64,000 nt of DNA. Source: Streptomyces griseus subsp. griseus (GTDB lineage: Bacteria > Actinomycetota > Actinomycetes > Streptomycetales > Streptomycetaceae). The notes under the pieces were generated by a model that was given only the letters and a program-made list of their open reading frames with translations, was not told where the DNA came from and ran no database searches. Below, piece by piece: positions 8,676-18,922 of the stretch. The stretch lies in NCBI RefSeq assembly GCF_000720255.1, contig NZ_JOJE01000020.1, positions 186,001 to 250,000 on the forward strand, written 5' to 3'. Positions within the stretch are counted from its first letter, which is position 1. Every line of letters starts with the position of its first letter. Made by a program: the position numbers and the translations under genes.

Positions 8676-8961
8676 GGACGCAACTGCTCGTTGCAGTCGG
8701 CGGACGGGACCGGGCACCGGAGGGGTTGCCGACCTGATGCACTGCCGACCCACTTGACGAAGTCGGGCGACGGGAGTTTGCGGCGCCTGCGGGTCACGCA
8801 GAAGACTTGCAGCGCGGTTGGAGTGGACGGCGTTGCCGATGAGGGCCGAGAAGTCTCGTGCCTGTCGAGTTGCATGCCCGCCCTACCGTGCGGAACGCCA
8901 CAGCACGGCATCGAAATCCGTCCGCAGCTCGACACACATGAGCAAGTTCCGGGGGATCACT

Positions 8962-10176
8962 GTGCTCACCACTCGTTCGTCCCAGGACCGATCAGCTCAC
9001 TCCGTGCACGACGTTGTCCGTGACTGCGAACTGAGGCCGGCCCTGCAGCAGCCGCAGTGGGACGACCCGTCGCTTGTTCAGCGAGTGCGCAGGGAACTGG
9101 CCGCCCTCCCCGGACTGGTCACCGGCGAGGACGTGGACACACTGCGTTCCCTGCTGGCCATCGTCGCCGCCGGCGGCGCCGACGTGGTACAGGCGGGAGA
9201 CTGCTCAGAGGATCCCGCTGAATGCACGCCGGGCTATGTGGCCCGCAAGTCAGGACTCCTGGACGTGCTCGCGGGCACGATGAAGATGAACACCCACCGG
9301 CCCGTGCTGCGCGCGGGCCGGCTGGCCGGCCAGTTCGTCAAGCCTCGCTCCCGGCCCACCGAGCGGGTCGGGGACCTTGAACTGCCCGTCTATCGCGGCC
9401 ACATGGTCAACGGCCCGGAGCCTGATCGTGAGTGCCGGCGGCCGGATCCGAAACGCATGCTGACCGGATACTGGGCGGCCAGCGCGGTCATGAGCCACCT
9501 GGGCTGGCCCGACCGGCACCGGGTCCCGGACGTGGACCCATTGATCTGGACCAGTCACGAGGCATCGTTACTCGACTACGAGTTGCCGATGCTGCGCAGG
9601 CTCGACTCCGGGCGACTGCTGCTGTCCTCGACGCACTGGCCCTGGGTGGGTGAGCGCACCCGACAGGTGGAGGGCGCCCACGTCGCCCTGCTCGCGCAGG
9701 TCGTGAATCCGGTTGCCTGCAAGGTCGGCCCCCGCATGACGGCCGACGAACTGCTGGCTCTGTGCGAACGGCTCGACCCGGGGCGTGAACCGGGCCGGCT
9801 CACGCTCATCGCCCGGATGGGCGCCGACAAGGTCGCCGAACGGCTGCCCGCGCTCGTCCGCGCCGTTCAGGCAGCGGGGCACCCGGTGATCTGGTTGTGC
9901 GATCCGATGCACGGCAACACCGTCGGGACACCGGACGGACTCAAGACTCGTTTCGTACAGACGATGGTGCAGGAGGTGCTGCAATTCCAGGTCGCGGTCC
10001 GCGACTCGGGCGGGGTCGCGGGAGGACTCCATCTGGAAACCACGCCTGACGACGTGACCGAATGCGTGCAGAACGAGTCCGACATCGGCCACGTCGGGGA
10101 CAAGTACACCAGTTTCTGCGACCCACGCCTCAATCCGGGCCAGGCCGTCTCAGTGATCTCGGCATGGCGGGACTGA
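8962..10176 (+). CDS. phzC: Type II 3-deoxy-D-arabino-heptulosonate 7-phosphate (DAHP) synthase
   Basis: About 404 residues, plant/actinobacterial class II DAHP synthase, which joins phosphoenolpyruvate and erythrose 4-phosphate at the entry of the shikimate pathway. Landmarks are VVQAGDCSED, the long LAGQFVKPRS region, WTSHEASLLDYE, HPVIWLCDPMHGNT and GGLHLETTPDDVTEC. The GTG at 8962 follows GGGGG by 8 nt; an ATG 24 nt earlier (8938) is in frame but lacks a ribosome site. As in phenazine clusters, a dedicated, probably feedback-free copy boosts chorismate supply. It is the first gene of a four-gene unit. Codon 203 is TTA. Confidence 0.9.
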   Translation: MLTTRSSQDRSAHSVHDVVRDCELRPALQQPQWDDPSLVQRVRRELAALPGLVTGEDVDTLRSLLAIVAAGGADVVQAGDCSEDPAECTPGYVARKSGLLDVLAGTMKMNTHRPVLRAGRLAGQFVKPRSRPTERVGDLELPVYRGHMVNGPEPDRECRRPDPKRMLTGYWAASAVMSHLGWPDRHRVPDVDPLIWTSHEASLLDYELPMLRRLDSGRLLLSSTHWPWVGERTRQVEGAHVALLAQVVNPVACKVGPRMTADELLALCERLDPGREPGRLTLIARMGADKVAERLPALVRAVQAAGHPVIWLCDPMHGNTVGTPDGLKTRFVQTMVQEVLQFQVAVRDSGGVAGGLHLETTPDDVTECVQNESDIGHVGDKYTSFCDPRLNPGQAVSVISAWRD

Positions 10177-10198
10177 GGCCCTCAAAGGAGGTCGGAGC

Positions 10199-10969
10199 AT
10201 GGAACACAAGGTTGCCCTCGTCACTGGGGCCGCAAGCGGGATCGGCGCGACCGTCGCCCGTGCGCTCGCCGAGCGCGGTGCGCGGGTCGCCGCGGTGGAC
10301 CGGAACGCCACACGGCTCAGCGCGGCAGTGGAGAAGATGACCGCGGACGGCCTGCGCGTTGAGGCGTTCGCGGCCGACGTCACCAAAAGCACGGACGTGG
10401 AAAACGTCGTGGAGCAGGCCGAACGGCGGTTGGGGCCGGTGGAGTTCCTGGTCAACGCCGCCGGTGTGCTGCGTCTCGGGCAGGCACGCCATCTCACGGA
10501 CGACGACTGGGCAGCCACGTTCGCGGTCAACGCGACAGGTGTCTTCCTGATGTCCAGGGCCGTGGTCAACCGGATGGTGCCCCGCTCGCGCGGCGCGATC
10601 GTCACCGTGGCGTCCAACGCGGCCGGCACGGCCCGCATGGAGATGGCGGCGTACTCCGCGTCCAAGGCCGCGGCGACGATGTTCACCAAATGCCTCGGCC
10701 TCGAGGTCGCCGCACACGGGATCCGGTGCAATGTGGTCGCGCCGGGATCGACCGACACTCCCATGCTCAGGTCCATGTGGCAGGACGAGAGCGGTCCGAA
10801 GGCGACGGTCGAGGGCAGGCTCGAAGCCTTCCGGGTGGGCATCCCGCTCGGCAAGCTGGCCCAGCCGTCGGACATCGCGAACGCGGTGCTGTTCCTCCTG
10901 TCCGACCAGGCCGAGCACATCACGATGCACGACCTGACCGTCGACGGCGGTGCCGCCCTCGGTGTCTGA
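10199..10969 (+). CDS. EntA-type short-chain dehydrogenase (DHHA to 3-hydroxyanthranilate)
   Basis: 256 residues, classical SDR: cofactor motif TGAASGIG near the start, NAAG (NNAG-type) and the catalytic Tyr152-x3-Lys156 (YSASK). The C-terminal region ([20 protein letters not shown] then [37 protein letters not shown]) matches 2,3-dihydro-2,3-dihydroxybenzoate dehydrogenases. Placed directly before PhzD and PhzE homologues, its likely substrate is 2,3-dihydro-3-hydroxyanthranilate (DHHA), giving 3-hydroxyanthranilate. A textbook AAAGGAGG precedes the ATG. The absence of phzF/phzB/phzG in the window argues against a phenazine pathway. Confidence 0.85.
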   Translation: MEHKVALVTGAASGIGATVARALAERGARVAAVDRNATRLSAAVEKMTADGLRVEAFAADVTKSTDVENVVEQAERRLGPVEFLVNAAGVLRLGQARHLTDDDWAATFAVNATGVFLMSRAVVNRMVPRSRGAIVTVASNAAGTARMEMAAYSASKAAATMFTKCLGLEVAAHGIRCNVVAPGSTDTPMLRSMWQDESGPKATVEGRLEAFRVGIPLGKLAQPSDIANAVLFLLSDQAEHITMHDLTVDGGAALGV

Positions 10970-10997
10970 GAAACCCTTGGTGGTGAAGGAGGAGTTC

Positions 10998-11621
10998 ATG
11001 GCAGGCATCCCTGTCATCGCGCCCTACCCGGTGCCGACAACAGGCGAGCTGCCCGGAAACATCGCGCAGTGGGTGGTCGATCCGAAACGAGCGGTGCTGC
11101 TCATCCATGACATGCAACGCTATTTCCTGCGCCCTTTGCCCGACACCATCCGGCAGGACCTGGTCCGGAACACGGCGGTGCTGCGGGAGCGTTTCGCCGC
11201 AGTCGGCGCTCCGATCGCCTACACCGCGCAGCCCGGCGGCATGACGGATGAACAGCGCGGTCTGCTGAAGGACTTCTGGGGTCCCGGGATGAACACCGAT
11301 CCCGTCGACCAGGAGATCGTCGAGCCGTTGTCCCCGGCCGAAGACGACTGGGTGTTCACCAAATGGCGCTACAGCGCCTTCTTCCGATCCGACCTGCGGG
11401 AGCGCCTGCACGAGTGCGGTAGGGACCAGCTCGTCATCTGCGGGGTGTACGGGCATGTCGGCGTGCTGATGACCGCACTCGAGGCGTTCTCCCACGACAT
11501 CCAGCCCTTCATCGTCGCGGACGCCATCGCGGACTTCTCCGCCGACTACCACCGGCTGACGATCGAGTACGCCGCTCAGCGCTGCGCAGTGGTCACCACT
11601 GTCAAGGAGGTACTGGCGTGA
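10998..11621 (+). CDS. phzD: PhzD-type isochorismatase (ADIC hydrolase)
   Basis: 207 residues. PhzD removes pyruvate from 2-amino-2-deoxyisochorismate (ADIC), giving DHHA. Asp38 ([10 protein letters not shown]) and Lys122 (FTKWRYSAF) fall at the same positions as the catalytic residues described for Pseudomonas PhzD, and the position of the cysteine nucleophile of true amidases is glycine (ICGVYGHVG), as in PhzD. GGAGG precedes the ATG at 10998; the longer in-frame start overlaps the SDR gene and lacks support. The stop overlaps the GTG of the phzE-like gene (GTGA). Confidence 0.93.
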   Translation: MAGIPVIAPYPVPTTGELPGNIAQWVVDPKRAVLLIHDMQRYFLRPLPDTIRQDLVRNTAVLRERFAAVGAPIAYTAQPGGMTDEQRGLLKDFWGPGMNTDPVDQEIVEPLSPAEDDWVFTKWRYSAFFRSDLRERLHECGRDQLVICGVYGHVGVLMTALEAFSHDIQPFIVADAIADFSADYHRLTIEYAAQRCAVVTTVKEVLA

Positions 11622-13495
11622 CAGCGTCCGAGGAAGCGGACACCTTACTCGACCGGGTGCTCGCGCCCCGGCCACCTGCCTTCGCTCTGCTGTACCGCCC
11701 CGAGACCGGCACGGGCATGCTGGACGTCCTCGTCGGCGACGCGTCCACGGTGGACACCGTTGAGAACATTCCGTTGCCCGCCTCCGGCCGCCGGCCAGGA
11801 CACGACGTGCTGGTGCTCGTGCCCTACCGGCAGATCGCCGAGCGTGGTTTCGCGTGCGTCGACGACGGCGAGCCCCTGATCGCGATCACCGTCACCGACC
11901 AGGCCACCACGACGTGCCCTCGCGCGCTGGCCAAACTGCCCGACCTGCCGACCCGGTTGTCCCACACCGACTTCGACGTCTCCGACGACGAGTACGCCGA
12001 ACTCGTCCGCAAGGTCATCACCGACGAGATCGGCCGGGGCGAGGGCGCGAACTTCGTGATCCAGCGTTCCTTCGTCGCGGACATCACGGATTACACACTC
12101 CACCACGGACTGTCGTTGTTCCGTCGGCTGCTGCAGCAGGAGGCCGGGGCCTACTGGACGTTCATCGTCCATACGGGAAGCCGCACGTTCGTCGGCGCGA
12201 CTCCGGAACGGCACATCAGCCTGACGAACGGCACCGCGGTGATGAACCCCATCAGCGGCACCTACCGCTATCCACCGTCCGGTCCGTCACTGCCGGACGT
12301 ACTGGAGTTCCTCGACGACCGCAAGGAGATCGACGAGCTCTACATGGTCCTCGACGAGGAACTCAAGATGATGGCACGGATCTGCCACACCGGCGGTCGC
12401 GTGACCGGGCCGTATCTGAAGGAAATGGCACGGCTGGCACACACCGAGTACTTCATCGAGGGGCACAGCACCCAGGATCCGCGCGAGATCCTTCGTCAGA
12501 CGATGTTCGCTCCCACCGTGACCGGAAGTCCGCTGGAGAGTGCCTGCCGGACCATCAGCAGGTACGAACCGCGGGGTCGCGGCTACTACAGCGGAGTCGC
12601 CGCGCTCATCGGCCGTGACGAACGCGGCAGACGCACCATGGACTCCGCCATCCTGATCCGCACCGCCGACATCGACGGTGACGGCCGGATCCGGATCGGG
12701 GTCGGCGCAACGCTCGTCCGCCACTCCGACCCGGCATCCGAGGTCGCCGAGACCAAGGCCAAGGCCGCCGGGTTGCTCTCGGCGCTGCAGGCCGACGAAC
12801 CGGCGCGGCTCGCGGAGCATCCACAGGTCCGCACGGCCCTTGCCCGGCGCAACACCGACATCGCCGCTTTCTGGCTGGACACGACGGGAAAACGAGCCCG
12901 TCCCCAGCCGACGCTCGCCGGCCGCCGCGTGCTGGTCGTCGATGCCGAGGACACCTTCACCTCCATGCTCGACCACCAACTGCGGTCTCTGGGACTGGTA
13001 GTGACGGTGCGTCGGTTCGATGAGAAGTACGCCTTCGACGGGCATGATCTGGTCGTCATGGGCCCGGGCCCCGGGGATCCGCGTGACACCGATCATCCGA
13101 AGGTCGCCCATCTTCACGCGGCGATCGGCCAGCTGCTCGCCGAGCGGCGACCGTTTCTCGCCGTCTGCCTCAGTCACCAAGTGCTCTGCACGCAGCTGGG
13201 ACTCCAGGTGGTCCGCCGGGACGTGCCGAACCAAGGCCTGCAGCGCGAGATCGACCTCTTCGGGGTGCGGGAACGGGTCGGCTTCTACAACACCTTCAGC
13301 GCCCGCAGTACCGAGGACAAGACCAACTGTGCGGGCGTCGGCATGGTGGAAATCAGCCGGGACGTGGCGACGGGCGAGGTGCACGCGCTGCGCGGGCTCG
13401 GTTTCTCCTCCATGCAATTCCACGCCGAGTCGGTGCTCACTCAGGACGGAGTCCGGATCATCGGCACCCGTCTGAACGAGATCCTCGATCACTGA
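11618..13495 (+). CDS. phzE: PhzE-type 2-amino-2-deoxyisochorismate (ADIC) synthase
   Basis: 625 residues, fused chorismate-binding domain (about 1-400) and glutamine amidotransferase domain (about 435-625). The first has the anthranilate synthase-like signature ([29 protein letters not shown]). The second carries the catalytic triad: Cys517 (AVCLSHQ) and His602-x-Glu604 (QFHAES). PhzE adds ammonia from glutamine to chorismate, giving ADIC without releasing pyruvate. It starts at a GTG overlapping the phzD-like stop. Codon 10 is TTA. The transcript probably ends at the hairpin at 13538-13566. Confidence 0.93.
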   Translation: MTASEEADTLLDRVLAPRPPAFALLYRPETGTGMLDVLVGDASTVDTVENIPLPASGRRPGHDVLVLVPYRQIAERGFACVDDGEPLIAITVTDQATTTCPRALAKLPDLPTRLSHTDFDVSDDEYAELVRKVITDEIGRGEGANFVIQRSFVADITDYTLHHGLSLFRRLLQQEAGAYWTFIVHTGSRTFVGATPERHISLTNGTAVMNPISGTYRYPPSGPSLPDVLEFLDDRKEIDELYMVLDEELKMMARICHTGGRVTGPYLKEMARLAHTEYFIEGHSTQDPREILRQTMFAPTVTGSPLESACRTISRYEPRGRGYYSGVAALIGRDERGRRTMDSAILIRTADIDGDGRIRIGVGATLVRHSDPASEVAETKAKAAGLLSALQADEPARLAEHPQVRTALARRNTDIAAFWLDTTGKRARPQPTLAGRRVLVVDAEDTFTSMLDHQLRSLGLVVTVRRFDEKYAFDGHDLVVMGPGPGDPRDTDHPKVAHLHAAIGQLLAERRPFLAVCLSHQVLCTQLGLQVVRRDVPNQGLQREIDLFGVRERVGFYNTFSARSTEDKTNCAGVGMVEISRDVATGEVHALRGLGFSSMQFHAESVLTQDGVRIIGTRLNEILDH

Positions 13496-13537
13496 TCTTC
13501 CCGGCCGGGTACGGGCCCGGCCTCCGAGGAACCACCC

Positions 13538-13566
13538 ATGGCCGCATTGTCCGGCAATGCGGCCAT
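13538..13566. terminator. Bidirectional terminator hairpin between phzE and the MFS gene
   Basis: Perfect 12-bp stem ATGGCCGCATTG (13538-13549) and CAATGCGGCCAT (13555-13566) with a 5-base loop, 43 nt after the phzE stop and between convergent genes. No T-run on either side. Confidence 0.7.
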
Positions 13567-13714
13567 GAGGCGTGCTCGGACAGCCCCGCCATCCGTCCGT
13601 ACAGACGAAGCCGATGCTCCGTACGCAGGCCGCACAGCCGCCTCGGCGAACACGGCCGACCGGTGCGGCGTCCGATCGACTCGGGCGCCGCACCGGCCAG
13701 TCACTCAGGCTTCG

Positions 13715-15163
13715 TCACTGGACTTTCGCATGCTTCTCGGCAGCTGCCCCCACCGGGATGACGCGGTACGCGAACAGCACTCCGCACAGGACGATCACGG
13801 CGAACGTTCCGTACAGCCACTGCGAGGAGTCACCGATCTCCGACGTGTCTCCGCCGACGCCGGTCAAGTTGGTGACCGTTCCGGCGAGGGCCGCGCCCAA
13901 CGACGTGGCCACGAGTTGGACGGTCGTGATGGACGCCGCAGCGGTGTCCTTCTCCTGCGGGGTGTCACCGACCGTCATGGCGGCCGCGCTCATGTGCGGC
14001 CACGCGATACCGACCCCGCTGCCCACGACGAACAGCAGCACTGCCCAGAGGAGGACCGTCGCGAGCGAGGCCGACGGCCGCGACACCAGAGCCAGGCCGG
14101 TCAGTCCGACGGCGCTGACGACGGGCGCGACCCCGACCAGCAGCCGCGACTTGGCCGTCCATGCGGCACTGGTCATGGAGCCCACCGTCCAGCCTGCGGC
14201 GATCGCGGCCCCGAGGAAGCCGGCCGCCAGCGGGGCGGCACCGCCCAGCTCCTGGCCGTAGAACGGCACGAAGACCTCGGTGGTGCTGGCGATGACCAGT
14301 ACGGTGAGCGTGGCGTAGAGCGGACGCAGCGGCGAACGGGGCGTGAAGGCCATCGGCGGGAGCAGCCGTGGCGCACGGGTCCGCTCGCGGTGGATGAGCA
14401 GACCGAGCAGGAGCGCGGCGCCGACGAGTCCACCGAGGTTGACCAGGGCCTGGTGGGACAGGCTCGTCGCGCTCACCGTCAACACCGCGGCCGCGACGAG
14501 GGCGAGGTTCGGATACGCCACCGGCGCGGTCTCGCTCGCCGTCCGAGCGCCCGGCATCGTGGACCGCAGCAGCAGGGCCACTCCCAAGGCGAAGGGCACC
14601 AGGAGCAGGAAGGCGATGCGCCACTGCCCCCACTGGGCGACGCCGCCGCCGAGCGCGGGGCCGACGAGCGTGCCGACGCCCCACATCGCGGACAGGATGC
14701 CCGCCGCGCGCGTCCACAGTGCGGGAGGCAGGGTCGAGCTGATCATCGCGTAGGACAGACCGATGAGCAGCCCGCCGCCGATGCCTTGCACGGTACGGCC
14801 GATGAGCAGCACGGCCATGTTGGGAGCCGCGGCGCACGCAAGGGTGCCGACGACGAAGGCAGCCAGCGCGAGCTTGTAGGAGTTGCGTGGGCCGAGCGAG
14901 GCGAGACACTTCGGCGTCAGCGCGGACGACACCACGGACGCGAACATGAACAGCGTCGTGCTCCATGCGTAGAAGCGAAGACCGCCGACGTCCGCCACGA
15001 CCGACGGCAGCATCGCGGTGACTAAGTAGATGTTGATCGCGTGCAGGGCCGTGCCGCCCGCGAGCACGATCGTGACCGCCAGATGGGGTGGTCGCAGCAG
15101 CGTCACCCAGCTGCGGGACTCAGCGGCAACGGTGGATTCTGCGTTCTCTTGTGCTTGGGTCAT
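13715..15163 (-). CDS. MFS multidrug exporter
   Basis: 482 residues, about 14 hydrophobic helices. The order is a cytoplasmic N-terminus, a first helix with AINIYLVTAMLPSVVAD, then LGPRNSYKLALAAFVVGTLACAAAPN, RTVQGIGGGLLIGLSYAMI (motif C-like) and GVGTLVGPALGGGVAQ. It is divergent from a TetR gene across a 100-bp region with a perfect 16-bp palindrome, a standard repressor/efflux-pump arrangement. Codon 47 is TTA. The likely role is export of the cluster product or resistance to it. Confidence 0.88.
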   Translation of the reverse strand: MTQAQENAESTVAAESRSWVTLLRPPHLAVTIVLAGGTALHAINIYLVTAMLPSVVADVGGLRFYAWSTTLFMFASVVSSALTPKCLASLGPRNSYKLALAAFVVGTLACAAAPNMAVLLIGRTVQGIGGGLLIGLSYAMISSTLPPALWTRAAGILSAMWGVGTLVGPALGGGVAQWGQWRIAFLLLVPFALGVALLLRSTMPGARTASETAPVAYPNLALVAAAVLTVSATSLSHQALVNLGGLVGAALLLGLLIHRERTRAPRLLPPMAFTPRSPLRPLYATLTVLVIASTTEVFVPFYGQELGGAAPLAAGFLGAAIAAGWTVGSMTSAAWTAKSRLLVGVAPVVSAVGLTGLALVSRPSASLATVLLWAVLLFVVGSGVGIAWPHMSAAAMTVGDTPQEKDTAAASITTVQLVATSLGAALAGTVTNLTGVGGDTSEIGDSSQWLYGTFAVIVLCGVLFAYRVIPVGAAAEKHAKVQ

Positions 15164-15196
15164 CGGAGGCTCTCACACATCCCCACGTAGTTTCGT

Positions 15197-15212
15197 TACG
15201 ATCCGGATCGTA
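15197..15212. promoter_or_regulatory. TetR-type operator between MFS exporter and tetR
   Basis: TACGATCCGGATCGTA is a perfect 16-bp palindrome 34 nt upstream of the MFS start and 52 nt upstream of the tetR start. Its sequence differs from the sites at 8658 and 18923, so it probably belongs to the adjacent regulator. Confidence 0.75.
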
Positions 15213-15263
15213 TCTGAATCAGGTCGGGGTCACCATACGGCAGAAGCCCTACGTCGCGCCCGT

Positions 15264-15932
15264 ATGCTGTCCGACGTGGCATCACATTCGTCAGAACGTC
15301 TTTCCGGTCGGCCCCGGGATCCAGCCATCGACCGGGCCATCCTCGAGGCGACCCTCGACGTGCTGCGCAAGAACGGTTATTCGGGCTTCAGTCTCGAAGC
15401 GGTCGCCACCGGGGCAGGCACGACCAAACCGTCCATTCTCCGACGCTGGCCGAACCGCCAGCATCTGATCATCGCCGCCCTGGTGACCGTGCTGGTCACG
15501 CCGCCGGTGCCCGACACCGGCTGCACCCGGTGCGATCTCATCGTCAGTCTCGAGCTGCTGGCGGACGCACTGCTACGGCGAGTGCCGCCGGGCGTGCTCG
15601 CCCCCCTGCTGGCCGACTGCTCGGCCGACCCGGAGCTCCGGCAGCATCTGACTTCGGCGCTCGTCCAGCCGGCTCGCGACGCGGTCGCGGCCACGGTCGC
15701 CCGTGCGATCGACCGAGGCCATCTGCGACCCGGCCTCGATGCCGACCTCGTCGTCGACATGCTGGCGTCCGTGGTGTTCCAGGGCAACATGTTCGGCGAG
15801 TCCCGGTTTCCCGTCGATCTCGCCGCCCACGTCGTCGATGTGTTGCTGCAAGGCATCGCGGTCGACTTCGACGAACTGGTCGCGATCAGCCGCGCCACAC
15901 CGAAGTCGCACCGGCATCGACACGACACCTGA
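15264..15932 (+). CDS. TetR-family regulator of the adjacent exporter
   Basis: 222 residues. HTH: DRAILEATLDVLRKNGYSGFSLEAVATGAGTTKPSILRRWPNRQHLI; the rest resembles the TetR_C domain family (LRRVPPGVLAPLLADCSADPELRQ). The ATG at 15264 gives the expected short arm before the HTH. No strong ribosome site is visible; a GTG at 15276 is a possible alternative. It most likely represses itself and the divergent MFS gene through the palindrome at 15197-15212. Confidence 0.83.
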   Translation: MLSDVASHSSERLSGRPRDPAIDRAILEATLDVLRKNGYSGFSLEAVATGAGTTKPSILRRWPNRQHLIIAALVTVLVTPPVPDTGCTRCDLIVSLELLADALLRRVPPGVLAPLLADCSADPELRQHLTSALVQPARDAVAATVARAIDRGHLRPGLDADLVVDMLASVVFQGNMFGESRFPVDLAAHVVDVLLQGIAVDFDELVAISRATPKSHRHRHDT

Positions 15933-16019
15933 CAAACCCCGCTCCCCGCCAGGCGGTCTCCCCGTCGTCCCGGTGTTAGTTTCACAAGCCGGAAGCGATC
16001 AAGGGGTGGACAGGTTTCC

Positions 16020-16928
16020 ATGACAGATCTGCAGTTCGGCTTCTCACTCACGCCGACCACCGACATCTCCCTGCACCACGACCTGGTCACGGCGGCCGAG
16101 GAAGACGGCCTTGACCTGGTCGGCATCCAGGACCATCCGTACGCGTCGACACTGCTCGACACCTTCAGCCTGATGTCCACCTTGTTAGTACCCACGAATC
16201 GGTTGCGCTTCTTTCCGGACGTGACGAACCTGCCGTTGCGACAACCCGCCGTGCTCGCCAACATGGCCGCCAGCCTGGATCTGTTGTCCGGCGGGCGGTT
16301 CGAACTCGGCATCGGCGCCGGCGGCTACTGGGACGCCATCAGCAGGTTCGGCGTACCGCGCCTCACCACGGCCCAGGCGTTGGACGCGATGGAAGAAGCC
16401 ATGAACGTGATGCGCGCCCTGTGGCAGCAGGACACCATCGTTCGCCTGAAGGGCGACTATCACAGCGTCGACGGGGTGCAGGCCGGACCTGCGCCCGCGC
16501 ACCGGATCAACATCTGGATCGGCGCGCAGGGACCACGCTCGTTGCGACTCACCGGCAGGATCGGCGACGGCTGGGCCGCGCCGATCCCCTCCTATCTGCC
16601 GTACGAGAAGTGGGCCGAGGCCAACGCCATCATCGACGCCGCCGCCGGCGCGGCGGGGCGCGATCCGGCAGACGTCCTGCGCATGTCCCAGCTGGTCGGC
16701 ACGGTGACCGACCGCAGGGGAGACGCCGAAGCCAGGGTCGGCTCCGCCCCGGTGCGCGGCACGCCGGACCAGTGGGCGGAGCTGATCGCCCGACTCGCCA
16801 CCGAGCAGCCGTACAGGGCCTTCATCTTCTGGCCCGAAGCACAGAGCGTCGAGCAGGTCCAGCGCTTCGCCCGCGAGGTGGTCCCCGCGGCACGCCGGCT
16901 CGTCGATGCGGCCGAGCCGGCGTCCTGA
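16020..16928 (+). CDS. Luciferase-like (F420- or flavin-dependent) oxidoreductase
   Basis: 302 residues, bacterial-luciferase (LLM) TIM-barrel family. Typical pieces are DLVGIQDHPYASTLLDTF, LPLRQPAVLANMAASLDLLSGGRFELGIGAGGY and IWIGAQGPRSLRLTGRIGDGW. In actinomycetes most such proteins use F420, but flavin use cannot be excluded. Codon 56 is TTA, consistent with membership in the biosynthetic cluster. It ends 12 nt before the convergent asnB stop. A tailoring redox step is likely; no substrate can be named. Confidence 0.85.
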   Translation: MTDLQFGFSLTPTTDISLHHDLVTAAEEDGLDLVGIQDHPYASTLLDTFSLMSTLLVPTNRLRFFPDVTNLPLRQPAVLANMAASLDLLSGGRFELGIGAGGYWDAISRFGVPRLTTAQALDAMEEAMNVMRALWQQDTIVRLKGDYHSVDGVQAGPAPAHRINIWIGAQGPRSLRLTGRIGDGWAAPIPSYLPYEKWAEANAIIDAAAGAAGRDPADVLRMSQLVGTVTDRRGDAEARVGSAPVRGTPDQWAELIARLATEQPYRAFIFWPEAQSVEQVQRFAREVVPAARRLVDAAEPAS

Positions 16929-16940
16929 CCGGCTCGGGCC

Positions 16941-18794
16941 CTACAGCTCTACGCGTACGCCGTACTCCGTGACCCAGGTGTTGAACTCGATCAGTCGCTC
17001 GGGCACCGCGCGGGCGGTCCACAGACCGCCCACGCGGTACGCATCGATCGGGGCCTCGAGCAGCTTGCGGATCCCGTCCGCGGGGACCAACTGCAGGACG
17101 GGCGCGTCGTCGGTGAGCAGCTCCGCGCACTTCTCCCGCAGTGCCAGCTCGTACTTGACGTCCTGCGTGGACGGATAAGGGCTCTTCTTGCGTTCCAGCA
17201 CCGATTCCGGCAGCAGGCCGGACATGGCGGCTCGCAGCAGGCTCTTCTCCCTGCCGTCGAAGCTCTTCATCGACCACGGCGTGTTGAACACGTACTCGAC
17301 CAGCCGGTGGTCGCAGAAGGGCACCCGGACCTCGAGGCCGACGGCCATGCTGATCCGGTCCTTGCGGTCGAGCAGGAAGTTCTCCCACCGGGTGAGGTTG
17401 AGATAGTTGAGCTCGCGCATGCGGGCCTCGACGCCCGTCTCACCGTCCGGCCGCGGGACCTCCTCCAACGCCTCGCGGTAGCGCTGGTCGATGTACTCGG
17501 TCAGCCGCAGCCTGTCCCACAGGCCGACGTCCCGCAGCGCCTGCATTCCGCCGCCCTTGCGGAAGGGAGTGTGCCACGGGAAGGTGTCGGAGTTGATCGC
17601 GTCCTGGTCGTGGTACCAGGTGTACCCGCCGAAGAGTTCGTCGGACGCCTCACCGGACAGCGCGACCTTGACGTGTTCCCGCAGCGCCCGGCACAGCAGG
17701 TACAACGAGTACTCCATGTCTCCGGTGGACACCGGCAGATCCTGGGCTCGCAGTGCCGCGTACCGCACATCGGGGTCCAGCAGGTCACGGTTGTCGAGTA
17801 CGACGTTGATGTGCTCGGCGCCGACGTGCTCCGCCACCTCGATGGCGAACGGGGTGTCCGGATCCGCCCACTGGATGTTCGCTTCGAACCGTTGGTCGTG
17901 ACCGGCGAAATCGATGGAGTACGCCCGCAAGGGTTCGTCGACGCCCTGCCGGGCCTGTGTCCTCGCGGCGAGTGCGGTGATCGCGCTCGAGTCCAGCCCT
18001 CCGGACAGCAGGGTGCCCACCGGTACATCCGCGAACAGCTGCCGTTCGACGATGTCCTCGAGCAGGTCGCGCACGGTGTGGATCGTCGTGTCGAGATCGT
18101 CGGTGTGCCGCTTGGCTTGGAGCTGCCAGTACACGGTCTTGCGCAGTCCCTTGCGGGAAACGCGGACCATGGTTCCGGGACGGACTTCGTGCATGCCCTT
18201 GAAGACAGCCTGTTCGGGCGTCTTGACGACGCTGAAGATCTCCCGGAGCCCTGTGGCGTCCACGACGGCCTCGACACGGGGATGCGCGAGGATCGCCTTG
18301 GGCTCGGAGCCGAACAGCACGCCGTCGTCGGTCGGGTAGTAGTACAGCGGTTTGACGCCCATCCGGTCGCGGACCAGCAGGAGTTCCTCACTGCGGGCGT
18401 CCCAGATCGCGAAGGCGTACATCCCGTTGAGGTGCTCGGCGAAACTCTCGCCCCACTGCAGGTAGGACCGCAGGACGACTTCGGTGTCGCTGTCCGTGCG
18501 GAACCGGTGGCCGCGGCGACGAAGCTCGGCCCGCAGCTCACGGAAGTTGTAGACCTCACCGGTGTAGACGATGACGGCCTCGGTCTCCGCTTGACCGTCG
18601 GCGACCATCGGCTGACGCCCGCCCTCGAGGTCGATGATCGAGAGCCGACGATGTGCCAGCAGCGCGTGTTCGGCGGCCCAGACACCTTCGTCGTCCGGAC
18701 CACGACACGCCATGGTCTCGTTCATCGCCGTCACCGTTTCGCGATGACGCGTCAGATCCCGCTGATAACTGATCCATCCAGTCATACCGCACAC
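16941..18794 (-). CDS. asnB: Asparagine synthetase (glutamine-hydrolysing) AsnB-type amidotransferase
   Basis: 617 residues, full length. Cys2 is the N-terminal nucleophile of the class II glutaminase domain (MCGMTGW), and the synthetase domain has the PP-loop SGGLDSS at about residues 261-267 and the later SGEASDELFGGY. The family activates a carboxylate as acyl-AMP and transfers ammonia. Homologues occur in natural-product clusters, including the hydrazide-forming fosfazinomycin cluster, where they make amides or hydrazides rather than serve primary metabolism. A TetR-type palindrome (18923-18940) lies about 130 nt upstream, nearly identical to the one before the DAHP synthase gene, so co-regulation with the pathway is likely. 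I cannot tell whether the substrate is aspartate or a pathway acid. Confidence 0.88.
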   Translation of the reverse strand: MCGMTGWISYQRDLTRHRETVTAMNETMACRGPDDEGVWAAEHALLAHRRLSIIDLEGGRQPMVADGQAETEAVIVYTGEVYNFRELRAELRRRGHRFRTDSDTEVVLRSYLQWGESFAEHLNGMYAFAIWDARSEELLLVRDRMGVKPLYYYPTDDGVLFGSEPKAILAHPRVEAVVDATGLREIFSVVKTPEQAVFKGMHEVRPGTMVRVSRKGLRKTVYWQLQAKRHTDDLDTTIHTVRDLLEDIVERQLFADVPVGTLLSGGLDSSAITALAARTQARQGVDEPLRAYSIDFAGHDQRFEANIQWADPDTPFAIEVAEHVGAEHINVVLDNRDLLDPDVRYAALRAQDLPVSTGDMEYSLYLLCRALREHVKVALSGEASDELFGGYTWYHDQDAINSDTFPWHTPFRKGGGMQALRDVGLWDRLRLTEYIDQRYREALEEVPRPDGETGVEARMRELNYLNLTRWENFLLDRKDRISMAVGLEVRVPFCDHRLVEYVFNTPWSMKSFDGREKSLLRAAMSGLLPESVLERKKSPYPSTQDVKYELALREKCAELLTDDAPVLQLVPADGIRKLLEAPIDAYRVGGLWTARAVPERLIEFNTWVTEYGVRVEL

Positions 18795-18922
18795 AGGTAC
18801 TTTTCCTCTCTGCGGCTGGTGTTGACGCTCGATACTCTGGCCGATCCATGAAAAGGGCCGGTATCCCAGGTCGGCGTCATGAAGTCGGCGTACCGAAAGA
18901 ACGGGAACACCGGCACCGACAA

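Noticed and set aside
8962..13495. Phenazine biosynthesis operon
   Set aside because: PhzC/D/E types are present but PhzF, PhzA/B and PhzG are not in the window, and an EntA-type SDR replaces them, pointing to 3-hydroxyanthranilate instead.
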